Shown: one piece after another, positions 44,752 to 54,248 of the stretch
How positions within the stretch are numbered: position 1 is the first letter of the stretch
Layout: each line of letters begins with the position of its first letter
Assembly (NCBI GenBank): GCA_905221605.1
Contig: CAJNDS010002251.1
Coordinates: forward strand, 127,501-191,500
Direction: 5' to 3'
DNA from: Symbiodinium natans
Taxonomy: Eukaryota; Sar; Dinophyceae; Suessiales; Symbiodiniaceae
Length of the DNA: 64,000 nt
Notes under the pieces: model-generated
Database searches by the model: none
The model's input: only the letters and a program-made list of their open reading frames with translations
Told to the model about the DNA's origin: nothing
Translations under genes and position numbers: made by a program

Positions 44752-46677
44752 TTACCCCCCGTTAGTGTTTGGGGTTTCTGCCTGCATTCGCGACTTCAGC
44801 AACTCGTCGTAGCGCTCCTGCCACAATCAACTAGCAAGACAAAACTTTGACGCAAACAGCGTGCAAGACATCTCACAAGGTGCACCCTGACAGTGTAGGT
44901 CCAGAAAGAACTGACACATTCAGAGCTCCTCGGCTTCCTGCTTCTCCACTTTCAGGTTCTCATAGCGCGCCTGCAATGCGAATGTCAAGAATGGACACAG
45001 ATATGTCTAGAGAGCATGTTGTAGGGGTCCTCAAGGGTCTCATACTGCTGACGCATCTCTTCCAAGTTGTAGACAAGTGTGCGCTTGACCTCCTGGCACA
45101 GAGTCTAAGAACTTAAGACTTCCCTGTCCATTGCACGGTAGCTCATCGTCAGTCCTCCAGGACCGCTTGCTCCTGCATCATCTCCGCGGCGTGCTGCTCG
45201 TTGGTGGCCTCCCCAGCGGTTGTTGTTCAGGCTAACTTGTTTCGCTAAGCAAGACTAAGACTAATTACCCCCATCCTGCAAAATCACGACTTGGCTCTGG
45301 TAGTCTTCGACGTTTGCCTGGTGTCAGCAAGTACAAGGAAAATCTTAGCTACGAGTTACCGGCTCAAGATGTATCTTTGTTACTGACACTGTAAACCTCT
45401 CGCCTTCCATTTTTCGCAATCGGTCCTTGCGCGCTTGGCGTCCTTGCGTCACAAAATTTATAAGCACTGGTCTCAGCGTGACTTCTCTGCACATGTGTGT
45501 TTGCTGCCAAAGCCTGCTTTGCGAGAGCATTCTCGGAGACATCATTTTTCAGCAGCTGGATCTCTTCATCTTTGGCCTGTAAATTAAATCTATGAGAATT
45601 GGCTTTGATTTGGGATGCTGGAGTGGGAACCTTCGCTGCGATCCCTTGTCAAAACATTGTTGTGTCGCGCTGCTAAATTAGACTCGTGGTAATCCAGCCT
45701 TGATGATGCCAATCTTCTCCAGGAATGCTTTCTTCAGCGCGTCGCGCTTCTTCTTCTCGACCTATCCAGACTTAAGTCTACAAGCCACGTGAAGCCCAGT
45801 GAGTTAACTTTCTATGAGACACTGAAAAGGAATAAAACTGTTCCCACCAGCCTGCAGCTCGTCCTGGGCCTTTTTCAGGTTTGCCTGCTCCGTCGTGAGG
45901 CATGCCGTCTTCGTGGCCAGGTTTTCCTCCAACTCTTTGTTCCGCTCCTGAAGCCCCAAAGCATCAACAGTGCTCAGGGTTCGACTTGATTGAGTTCGTG
46001 ATTATGAGCATTCACCGAAACTTGCAGTCCGTCAAGGAGGCCATTTTCATCAGCTCCGTCAGAGGCCTTGGGGGGTCGGCCTTCAGGTTGGCCACTTTCT
46101 CCTGGCGCCAGGGGGAAATGTATTTTTAGCGTGAATTAACCGAGCGCACTTCGGCCTTTTCGTCTGCAAGGGCTCCGCAGGCGGTCCTGCAGCAGGGAGC
46201 AGCAAAATGAATAATGCCACCGACGACACCCTATGTCATTGACTGACAGCTGTTTCATTTAGAATCAGCCAGCCTCTGCGTGTTGGGTACGTCCCACCAT
46301 CGGGCCCCAAGCACCCAGCTGCTGGTTCAAGCTTGCGACCCGGTCCTGTCAGGGGCTGCGACGTGACAGGGATAAGCGACATATGGTGTCCCTGCCTGTG
46401 ACTCGGTGAGCTGTCTGCGCAAAACCTTGTTCTCGTCCACCAACGGCTGGCGATTCATTTGTCGTCGAATGTGGGACGGGGTCGTCTTCCGACTGTCACA
46501 CGTCGTTCGGTCACCGAAAAAGTCCTCTGCACGTTGACAGTCTGAATAATCCGGATCAGAGCCCTGGTTCCTGTGGCCATTTCCGTTGCTCCATCCGTGC
46601 GACTGCTGCTGCCCATTGCCTCCGTTGCTCCATCCGTGCCACTGCTGCTGCCCATTGCCTCCATGCTGGCCCTGCAT
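44752..46677 (-). CDS. multi-exon coiled-coil protein, left copy
   Basis: The first exon starts at ATG 46677. It encodes a Gly/Gln/His-rich leader with a duplicated W-S-N-G-G-N-G-Q-Q-Q stretch, then a basic R-R-Q-M-N-R-Q-P-L and E-N-K-V-L-R-R-Q-L-T-E-S-Q-A-G. About ten small exons follow, separated by 50-150-bp introns ending in AG|G. They encode heptad-rich, charged segments such as Q-E-R-N-K-E-L-E-E-N-L, E-K-K-K-R-D-A-L-K-K-A-F, A-K-D-E-E-I-Q-L-L-K-N-D and E-R-Y-D-E-L-L-K-S-R-M, with a stop at 44752. Each segment has a counterpart in the right-arm gene (59856-61733) in the same order, so the two are paralogues in mirror position, both reading toward the element ends. Function is unknown; a structural or DNA-end-binding role is only a guess. 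The exon near 46200 may be frame-damaged. Exon limits are approximate. Confidence 0.7.
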
Positions 46678-46929
46678 CGTGATCGGGCCAAAGTCTCAAA
46701 GTGTCAGTCCGCAGAACTTTCACCCTGACTGAAAAATCTGCGGAGCACAAGCAGATTCAAGTCTCATGGGGAGTGGAACGAGCTTGCAAACTGACTGCCT
46801 GCTCCAAGATTTCGCTCTACAGTCACTACTCAGCATTCACGGCGCCGCGTGTGATGACTCATGTTCTGTTCTCAGGTTCCTGCTCATCGTGGCGTCGCCT
46901 GGCGCCCGGAAGCCTGGACAAAGGGGAAC
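46678..46929. other. upstream region of the left coiled-coil gene
   Basis: Non-repetitive DNA between the coiled-coil start and the telomere-type patch. It presumably contains the promoter; no motif is recognised. Confidence 0.4.
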
Positions 46930-47124
46930 CCTAAGCCCTAAACCCTAAACCCTAAAACCGCAACACCCGAAACCGTGAACCCTAAATTACCCTAAATTAC
47001 CCTAAATTACCCTAAATTACCCTAAATTACCCTAAATTACCCTAAACCCTAAACCCTAAACCCTAAACCCTAAACCCTAAACCCTAAACCCTAAACCCTA
47101 AACCCTAAACCCTAAACCCAACCG
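46930..47124. repeat. telomere-type patch with CCCTAAATTA 10-mers
   Basis: Six tandem CCCTAAATTA units (46980-47040) are followed by about eleven perfect CCCTAAA units (to 47119). The mirrored place in the right arm has TTTAGGG repeats with one TTTAAATTTAGGG variant (59579-59630). Confidence 0.95.
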
Positions 47125-47348
47125 GGAAATTTAGGGTCTGAGCCTTCGCCTGAAAACTGTGGAAGCAGCAGACACACTCTTGCTTCAGTGAAGCATGTCG
47201 CTTGCCGAAGTAGCTGAGGCACGGAGCTGTCGAAGAGCACGTTCGCGACGACCTGGCTGAGGCCCACATCGGCTTTACCAATGCTTTGTCGACACCACAA
47301 ACAAGCTTGCAACTACCAGGGAACGAAAGCACTTTACCAAAGAATTGT

Positions 47349-47381
47349 GTTTTACCAATGCCTAAGCATTGGTTGGGAGGG
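47349..47381 (+). repeat. left core-boundary dyad
   Basis: GTTTTACCAATGCC followed by TAAGCATTGGTTGGGAGGG contains the perfect dyad CCAATGC-CTAA-GCATTGG (47355-47372). Further TTTACCAA words lie at 47274 and 47333. It is an inverted copy of 59221-59252, placed symmetrically at the inner end of the other arm. Confidence 0.75.
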
Positions 47382-47606
47382 CTACTTAAGCATTGGTTGG
47401 GAGAGCTGAGTGGGGCTGGGAGCAGCGGTTGGGGGAGCTAACAAGTGGTTTTGAATTCGGCACATGTCTTCAAGCATGTAGTTTTGGCTTGGGCTCACTG
47501 AACTGCGGCTTTCCTGCTCTGAGCGTCTGTGCAACTCGCAGCCATGCCAGGGCCATGGTGGCCGAGACACAAAACTGGCTGGAGGCTGAGATTTGAAAGG
47601 GATTTC

Positions 47607-50605
47607 TCAGGCCATTGTCATTCTGATTTTCTTGAGGAGATCTTCTCTGCTTGTGTTGCCCTCGCCCTCCTCACCGCCGCCGGAGCCACCGCCAGCCGCG
47701 CCATCTGCCTCATCTTGCCCACCTTCTCCAGCATTCTGGCCCACCGCAGGCTCAGGACGGACTTTAGGCTTGGGCGCTGGCCTCTTCTTTTGATTCTTGG
47801 TGTTCTCTTCTTGCCCCTTCGTGGCCTCCTGGAGCGCAGAAGCGTGGGCAGCGTCGAAGAGGGAATTTCCCGACACCGACATCAAGCTGAGCACCTTGGA
47901 CGTGAGCTTCTTTTCCAGCATGGAACTGTGCGTGGCAGTCAGCGTTACTCCGACATAAGGAAGCCGCAGCCGAAGGCAACTGAGTGCCCAGTGCCCGCTG
48001 CCTGCGGACAGGTCCAAAACGGCGACAGCCCCCAGAGAATGGCAAATCTCCTGGGCGAGCGTCTCAGGGCTTTCCCAAAATAAGGCTGGGATCACGTCGG
48101 AGTTCTTGCACGCTTTTTCCTCACCTTTATCATCCGGAACGGCGAGGTTCTCTGCGCCCAGCATCTTCTTCTTGTCGACCCAGCGAATGTTCCAGCACTC
48201 CTTGGCGTCACTCCACTTCACAGCTGTCAATGGTCCGATGACATTGCCCCGCGTCGTCTGTGTCGGCATAGTCGCCCTTGGTCTGGCAATCACCGAGAGC
48301 GGCTCCACAGTGAACACGTAGACGCACTCCATCTGGTTCAAGCTGGTTTCCTGATGCTGCCGCTGGATTCTGCCTTCCAAGGACTCCGACGTGTAGGTCA
48401 CATAGTACTTCGTCAGGTGCAGCTTCTTTGCTTGGGGCAAGGCTTTCAGGATCTTCTCCTCAAAGTCTGCTTTGCCACCATCCAGAGCGACGATAGCGTC
48501 GCCGATAGTCCAGTCGGAGCCTTTGGCGCCATACGCTGCCTCCAGCAACTTGGTGAGTTGCGTCTGGCGTGTTGGAGGGGGTCGATACTTGGCTTGGACT
48601 CCACTCTCGCAAAGCAGCTTTGCATCAACCACAGTGACGTTGTAATGCTTCTTGCTGCCTTGAACCTTTAAAGCGGACGTGTTGGCGATCAAGGCCTGCA
48701 AGTCGCTCGACTCGCTTGTCTCAGCCACCAGCTTCACCAAGCCTTTCACCCTGCGCTCCGCTCCCTTCACGCCCATGTTAATCTTGTTCCGCATCTCCAG
48801 CACCTTGTCGTCGGTATCCGCGCTGCTGTTGTGCATGAACATCTCGGCAGCGGACCTGTTGCAGTCAAGCACGGCGGGCAGCGCGTCGCCCCCTTCCTCC
48901 TGACGAAACGATTACTATTTGGTGCTGCAGAGCGATTCGGCGTATACATTTTTAGTCTGGTACTGACTGCGGGCTTGCTTGCAGATTTTCAACATACATG
49001 CCAGGTACTGTATTTCAAACCGGCCTCGGCACACTCACCGTCGTCCTCTTCCTCGCCGATGCCATCGTTTGCATCATCCACGTTGCCGTCGGGGGGAGTC
49101 TTGTCCACTGCTTCCATGAAGTGTTTCAAGTCGGCGTGCTTCAGACACTCCTCCACTGACTTCCTGTTCTTCAGAGAGGCCAGGATCTTCTCATCATGCT
49201 GGTAGGAGTAGACCAGGCTCTCGATTGCGAGCAAGAGCGCGTCTGCGCTTTCGGGCCACCCGGCTCGCTGTTCGAACGCAGCAGGCTTGTCAAGCGTGCC
49301 TAGGTGGCGGCGACAGGCGACCACGCTGACGGTGACCGAGCGAAGGAGCTCCTTCACCTCTGAATGCCACGTCATCTTCTCCATGGTCTTCCACAGGAAG
49401 TGCAGCAGGCTGCGTTTGTACAGGAAAAGCTGAGGCAAGCTCTTTCCGTTCCACCCGGTCATCTTCCCTTCGAGGAGACCTAGTGATATGTTGTCACGTT
49501 TACCGCCACCTTCTGAACAAGTCTGCCAAAAGTCAAACAACATCTCGAAGTTCCATTCGAGGTTATCGGTCTTGGTTTTGTCGGACTGCACGATTACTTC
49601 TCGAATTTTATGGAGCGAGTCCATCGGATTCTCTAATCCTTGCTCGTCGAACCTCAGGAGGATATTGCGCACACGCGGTGAACTCATGGCCGCGCTGTTG
49701 TGTATCATTTGGGCTTGCTCCACAAAGGTAACAGTGACTGGTTCGCTTCCCTTGGCCATCTTGATATCGGAGTACTTGTCTCGCAGGCTCTGCTTTGTCT
49801 GCTTCTCGGCATTCTCCCCAGACTCTAACTGACGCTTGAGGTCCATCACCTCAAAGGACCTCATGAGAGCGGAAGTCCTCATGTTCTCGTGCAGAACGCC
49901 GACATCCTCACGCTCCTGGATGATGCTGTCCGGGCTGAACAACGTGTTCGTCACATGCTGCTCGGCCTCGATGGCCTTGAACCTGAAGGGCACGGACAGC
50001 ATTGCGTCCTTCCATGGCTTCAAGGCCTCCTGGCGATCCGTGATCTCCATGTCACGAGCATGGTTGACTGCCGCGGCAAGTGCCTGACGAAAGGCGTCTC
50101 GGATTTCGGGGCTGTCGAAAGCAAGAAGCTGCCCTTTGTTCAAGTGCGGCAGCTCTGGCATTTCCACGTACACAAGCACCTCCTTCTTGATGAACGCGGC
50201 CTTGCTGAAGAAGTGCTTCTGTAGGCAATCCAGGCGACACTTGTACTTGGGCACCCCAGGCTGTAGTTCCCAATTCAAGTTCAGCCACCACAGCGGCGCC
50301 GCGCAGCAGTAGGGCTCCCCTTTCGATAGCTTGGCGGTGGCCACACCTGCATCGTACGGCAGCAGCCCGCAAGTTCCATTTGGGGGCTCCTCCAGGATGC
50401 CTGCGAAGCACTCCTCCTTCAATGTGGTAGCATCGCAGGAGGCCAGGTGTGCGAGGACGTGGGCGTTCAGGGAATCCTTGGAGAGCTCGAGTTCAGTACA
50501 AGGCTTGACCACCAGCGGCTTCGGCTTTGCCTTTGCCTTCGCCGCCTTCTTCTCCCCAGCTTTGGCCTTGGGAACCGTGTCGCTTGCCTTGCGCTTGCCG
50601 CCCAT
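47607..50605 (-). CDS. two-exon protein with SAM-type motif, unknown function
   Basis: Exon 1 is 50605-49039 (522 codons plus one base) and exon 2 is 48892-47607. The intron (48893-49038) has a GTGAGT donor and an AAG|G acceptor and keeps the frame, giving 950 residues. An AG preceded by a pyrimidine stretch lies just upstream of the ATG (M-G-G-K-R-K) and could accept a spliced leader. The N-terminus is Lys/Ala-rich, and residues 40-520 show no domain I know. Near residues 815-821 is D-L-S-A-G-S-G, followed by a P-Y-V-G-V-T-L-T-A-T-H strand, as in motif I and the next strand of class-I methyltransferases. No NPPY or PC catalytic motif is visible. The C-terminus is Gly/Glu-rich and basic. It lies upstream-to-downstream with the DNMT on the same strand. 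It may be a methyltransferase-like cofactor or regulator; this is not established. Confidence 0.7.
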
Positions 50606-50800
50606 GGCACCACACTGAGAGGCCTGGGAAGAATACAACCTGAGCCTGACAAATTAAGGATCCGCGATTGAACTTTCGTAGTTTGCAGATCGCTCACTGT
50701 CATTGTCATGAATCAGAGCATGAACTTCAGCAGTTTTGCGCCCCGAGCTGCTTAAGGCTTCAGATGAGGATCAAAACTCCGGCATCACGCACGCTGCACG

Positions 50801-52024
50801 TCAGCTGACATGCACTGCGCATGCGGGCAAGACACTGCGCAAAATTCGAGCGATCACAGTGACAGTGAAGCCATTCCCCAACAGCTGCCGCATCATAGGA
50901 TCTGTGACCCCAGGTATCGGGCACTGAAGGTGACTGTGACCCTTGGCATGAAGATCGATGCCTTGACTGCGCAGCAACTCCTTGACGGAGAGGAAGCGAC
51001 CCTTGTGCATGAGCCAAAGCGTGCCGGCATGCGACTTGATGACACACGGAAGGCAATCATACTTGTAGTTCAGGAACTGCACCGACGCCCCAGCATCAAC
51101 AACCCACGGCTCCTTGAAGGGCTGGCTCTGCGGGTACTTTTTCCTGATCTCATTGAAGGCTGCATTGATGGCAGCCAAAGCTGTCTTGCTAAGCTTCGCC
51201 AAGTCAACCTCCGGAAGGTCTGCCTCCAAGATGCTGTCAAGAGGAACACCTGGTAGTTGCGCTGGCCACTGCCATGAACCGCAAGTGTCACGGCGGGTTG
51301 CCACCAAGTAGACGCGCCGTCTTGAGGCTGGCACTCTACCGTACCACCAGGAGTCGAGGATCTTGAACTCGACGTTGTAGATGTGATTGTGTATGCCCCG
51401 CAGGAGGCGCAGGATTTCGTCCCAGTGAGCTTTGTACCGTGGAAACTCAACGAGGTCGGAGACGTTCTCCAGCAGGACGACGTCTGGAAGCAACTCCTCC
51501 ACCGTGTACAAGATGTGCCAAATCACTTGGGCCCTTGAGTCAGCCTCTCCACGGCGCAAGCCACACTTCGCAAAAGGCTGGCAAGGAAAGCCAGCTGTGT
51601 AGATGAAGCATGTTTCTTTGACATCACGCTGGAAGAGGTTCTTCATATCATCCACATCTCGCTTGGTTAGGTCCTGGTAAAGGACCTCACACTTCGGATG
51701 CCACGCGTTGAAAACCCGTCGGGCCTTGGGGCAGATTTCGCTGCCAAACCAATGCCCGAACCCAGTGCCTCCCAAGACCTCCTTCAAGGCAACGGCCCCT
51801 CCATCTAAGCCAGAACAATCGCTGGCGTAGACCACTTTCCGCAATCTCTTTGCAAACGTCGCCAAAGGCTTCGACACAGTCAACGTCCGGCCCCTGATCT
51901 TCTTCTTGGCTGGCCCATTGCCATCGTCCTCGTCACAGGGCGTCTCCCGAATCGATTTGGCCTTGGGGACGGGCACGCCTGTGAACTCAGGTGTGTTCGG
52001 CTTGCGCTTCATCTTCGGCGCCAT
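50801..52024 (-). CDS. cytosine-5 DNA methyltransferase
   Basis: A 407-residue protein (ATG at 52024, M-A-P-K-M-K-R-K; an upstream in-frame GTG is ignored). It should transfer a methyl group from S-adenosylmethionine to C5 of cytosine in DNA. Motifs appear in order: I as D-C-S-G-L-D-G-G-A (69-77), IV as G-F-P-C-Q-P-F (145-151, catalytic Cys148), VI as L-L-E-N-V (184-188), VIII as R-V-P-A-S-R-R-R-V-Y (230-239), IX around V-K-E-L-L-R-S-Q-G (347-355) and X as L-L-G-N-G-F (381-386). The N-terminal 55 residues are basic, resembling a nuclear localisation tail. There is no BAH, PWWP, ADD or SNF2 domain, so it is a catalytic-core-only enzyme. Eukaryotic retrotransposons with captured DNMTs are known, including in dinoflagellates; here the gene lies inside an inverted-repeat DNA element. 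It appears intact and intronless. Confidence 0.9.
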   Translation of the reverse strand: MAPKMKRKPNTPEFTGVPVPKAKSIRETPCDEDDGNGPAKKKIRGRTLTVSKPLATFAKRLRKVVYASDCSGLDGGAVALKEVLGGTGFGHWFGSEICPKARRVFNAWHPKCEVLYQDLTKRDVDDMKNLFQRDVKETCFIYTAGFPCQPFAKCGLRRGEADSRAQVIWHILYTVEELLPDVVLLENVSDLVEFPRYKAHWDEILRLLRGIHNHIYNVEFKILDSWWYGRVPASRRRVYLVATRRDTCGSWQWPAQLPGVPLDSILEADLPEVDLAKLSKTALAAINAAFNEIRKKYPQSQPFKEPWVVDAGASVQFLNYKYDCLPCVIKSHAGTLWLMHKGRFLSVKELLRSQGIDLHAKGHSHLQCPIPGVTDPMMRQLLGNGFTVTVIARILRSVLPACAVHVS

Positions 52025-52066
52025 TCGTCGGAAAGGGGAGCTAAAATTGAATCTGCGCCGCAACAC

Positions 52067-52258
52067 TACTCAAGGCTAAACAGCCGCAGAACAGTCAGCA
52101 CAGCACGCTTGCTTTGCAGATAATAAGGCTGGCTGCAAAATCCATCTTTGCAACATTGTGGAATACAGAGCAATGGCTTGATTCTGTTTTCTTCACGTCT
52201 CCTGCATCCCGGGGCCCAAGGACAGCTGTTATCAAAATCGGGACATCCTTTGTCATTG
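52067..52258. other. intergenic, between Cys-motif gene and DNMT
   Basis: 190 bp with no feature recognised; it presumably carries the 5' signals of the DNMT gene. Confidence 0.4.
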
Positions 52259-53020
52259 TCAGTGATCATTCCAACAAGATTTGTAACATGGCAAAAGACT
52301 AGCGGCCTGGAGCCTTTGAAGCATTTCTCCTTTGCTACTGCTCTGCCCGAACTTCAACCCATCGCCACACGGAGCCGTCAGGTACCCTTTCAAGCCTTTC
52401 TTGGCCCAAACTTGGCAAGCGGAAGGGCATCCCTTTCTCCGATGTCTGCATTTCGAGCAGCCATACTCCTTCTTCATGGAATCGGGCTCCGGGACCGCCG
52501 CGCCAGAACCAGCGTCACCGCCACTAAGCGACACTGCCATCGCCCCGTCCTCGACCAGCTCGACACTGTCGCTGTCGACCGGCACCACAACACCGTCACT
52601 GGCACCGCCAAGCCGCATGTTGTCACCGAGATCTGCAGACTCGGCAATGGCAAACGACGCAGAAGGCTTCTTCATCGCCACACGCGCAGCCGCAGGCTTT
52701 TTCAGCACCGGCTTCGATGGTGAACACTTAGACGTTGTGCCAGGCGGAGACTGCAACACGGCCTTGACGCCCTTGCCCTTGCCCTTGCCCTTGCCCTTCT
52801 TAACTGCGGCAGCTGAGGAGGCTTCAGCGGGCGCACGCTTCTCGACGACCGCCTCCTTCTTAGTCTTCTTCGTCTTGTCAGCTGGAGTTTCTAGGCCATG
52901 GGAGATGCCCTCGTCATTGTGGTCTGAGGACGGCAATGTGTCAGCAGCCACTCGAAACGGCCCCACCCAGACGTAGTCGGCCTTGAGCTCGAGCCCCTTA
53001 GCCTTAGGCTTCGGTGCCAT
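52259..53020 (-). CDS. basic protein with GCSKCR-type Cys motif
   Basis: A 253-residue protein starting M-A-P-K-P-K-A-K (ATG 53020; the frame extends upstream without a better start). Residues 70-125 are rich in Lys, Ala, Pro and Gly, including a (G-K)n run at 75-84 and K-K-P-A-A / K-K-P-S-A repeats like those of histone-H1-type tails. Near the C-terminus is Y-G-C-S-K-C-R-H-R-R-K-G-C-P-S-A-C (Cys188, 191, 198, 202), a C-x2-C-x6-C-x3-C cluster that could hold one zinc. I associate similar GCSKCR-GC-C motifs with dinoflagellate predicted proteins of unknown function. A chromatin or DNA-binding role is likely from composition, but not shown. It is co-oriented with the DNMT gene 235 bp downstream. 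The last residues may be followed by an unseen exon. Confidence 0.65.
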   Translation of the reverse strand: MAPKPKAKGLELKADYVWVGPFRVAADTLPSSDHNDEGISHGLETPADKTKKTKKEAVVEKRAPAEASSAAAVKKGKGKGKGKGVKAVLQSPPGTTSKCSPSKPVLKKPAAARVAMKKPSASFAIAESADLGDNMRLGGASDGVVVPVDSDSVELVEDGAMAVSLSGGDAGSGAAVPEPDSMKKEYGCSKCRHRRKGCPSACQVWAKKGLKGYLTAPCGDGLKFGQSSSKGEMLQRLQAASLLPCYKSCWNDH

Positions 53021-53209
53021 AGCAGGCAAATGCGCGAACACTAGCTGATAAAGCGGAGCCGCGGATGTGCTGCAGCAGCACCGATGCATGAACTCAACAC
53101 CCTCACCGCGCACCGTCGCGCAGCAAATGTCAAACATGGACCTGGACATGACATGGTAGTTGCAGGGCTGAAAAGTGCAATTTGCCCGTGGCTTCCCGAA
53201 ATAACAACC

Positions 53210-53280
53210 GGCGCCGGGCGCCGGCCGCTATTTCGGAGCTGGGCGCCCAGCTCCGAAATAGCGGCCCGGCGCCCGGCGCC
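53210..53280. repeat. GC-rich hairpin 1
   Basis: A ~35-bp inverted repeat with essentially no loop (centre GGGCGCCC) and one bulged C. It contains CTATTTCGGAGCTGGG and its complement, flanked by GGCGCCGGGCGCC. It lies upstream of the Cys-motif gene. Confidence 0.9.
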
Positions 53281-53332
53281 GTAGCAGCCAACACGCTTGC
53301 CAGCGACAACCGCCAAATAAGCATTCGGGTCT

Positions 53333-53409
53333 CATGGCGGCACGCGCCGGGCTCTTATTTCGGAGCTGGGCGCCCAGCTCCGAAATAACAGCCGGCGCGT
53401 GCCGCCATG
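53333..53409. repeat. GC-rich hairpin 2
   Basis: A second palindrome, CATGGCGGCACGCGCCGG... with its complement, built round the same centre as hairpin 1 (TTATTTCGGAGCTGGGCGCC and its complement). The outer arms differ completely between the two hairpins, with one mismatch and one missing base in this one. Confidence 0.9.
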
Positions 53410-54248
53410 TGCTATTTCAACCGCAAATTGCTGGAATCCTGGATTTGTTTGCTTAAGGCTCTGGCTGAACTTAACCTGGGCCCCTTGCGCGTTTGCAGCC
53501 ACGGAGGAAAAGGTCGCCAGCCAGGCCTGAGCATGACTGCACTTTCAAAACTTGAAACTGGCTGCGTTCGCCGCTGCGCTGCAGATGCAAGCAGGCACTA
53601 TCAGGCACTCCTGCTTCAAGATTTCCGGGCACACTCCGTTTCATTTCAGCCACCCTCCATCAATGAATCATTGTTACCATTATTATTAAAAGTGCAAATT
53701 AAGAATAGACCGCTCAAATCAATCCGATTTTAGCCCGAGCAACATCCCTTGCAGAACCTTTTTCCCCCCAGGAATTCACGTCAATGTCAAAGTCAAAGTG
53801 GAAAGGCAATCCCTTCTCACTCTTAACTCTTTGAATGCAGCATCTGTGCACGAGAACCACTTCTCAGGATGTCTGGGAAATGGTTTGACCTAAGATTCCA
53901 TACAGAATGAACACCGAACCGTGCTTCCTGGTGGTTCGCGGAGACAGAAACGGCTAGACTAAGAAGAATGACTACTGAGACATGCGTGGGACAAAATTTG
54001 GCACTTCTTGCTTTCAGAGTTTAGCGGCCACACGCTCCCATACATGTGCGGGATGCATCAATTTTTTGGAAAAAAGCCAAAGCCTCACTGGCGTTGAATT
54101 TCTGGTGCACTGTGCTCCACACCTGACACGAGACTACGTGGCGCAGGCAGCTCAATCAACCGTTGCACTCTATGTTGCAATATTTTTCTGAATGACAAGC
54201 GCCCGGAGTATTGTACATGTGAATCGAGTCAGGCCGGCCCTCCCTGGG
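53410..54248. other. no gene recognised
   Basis: 839 bp between hairpin 2 and the hAT-like gene. A plus-strand 108-codon frame (53407-53733) has no motif. It may hold 3' parts of the hAT-like gene or regulatory DNA. Confidence 0.4.
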
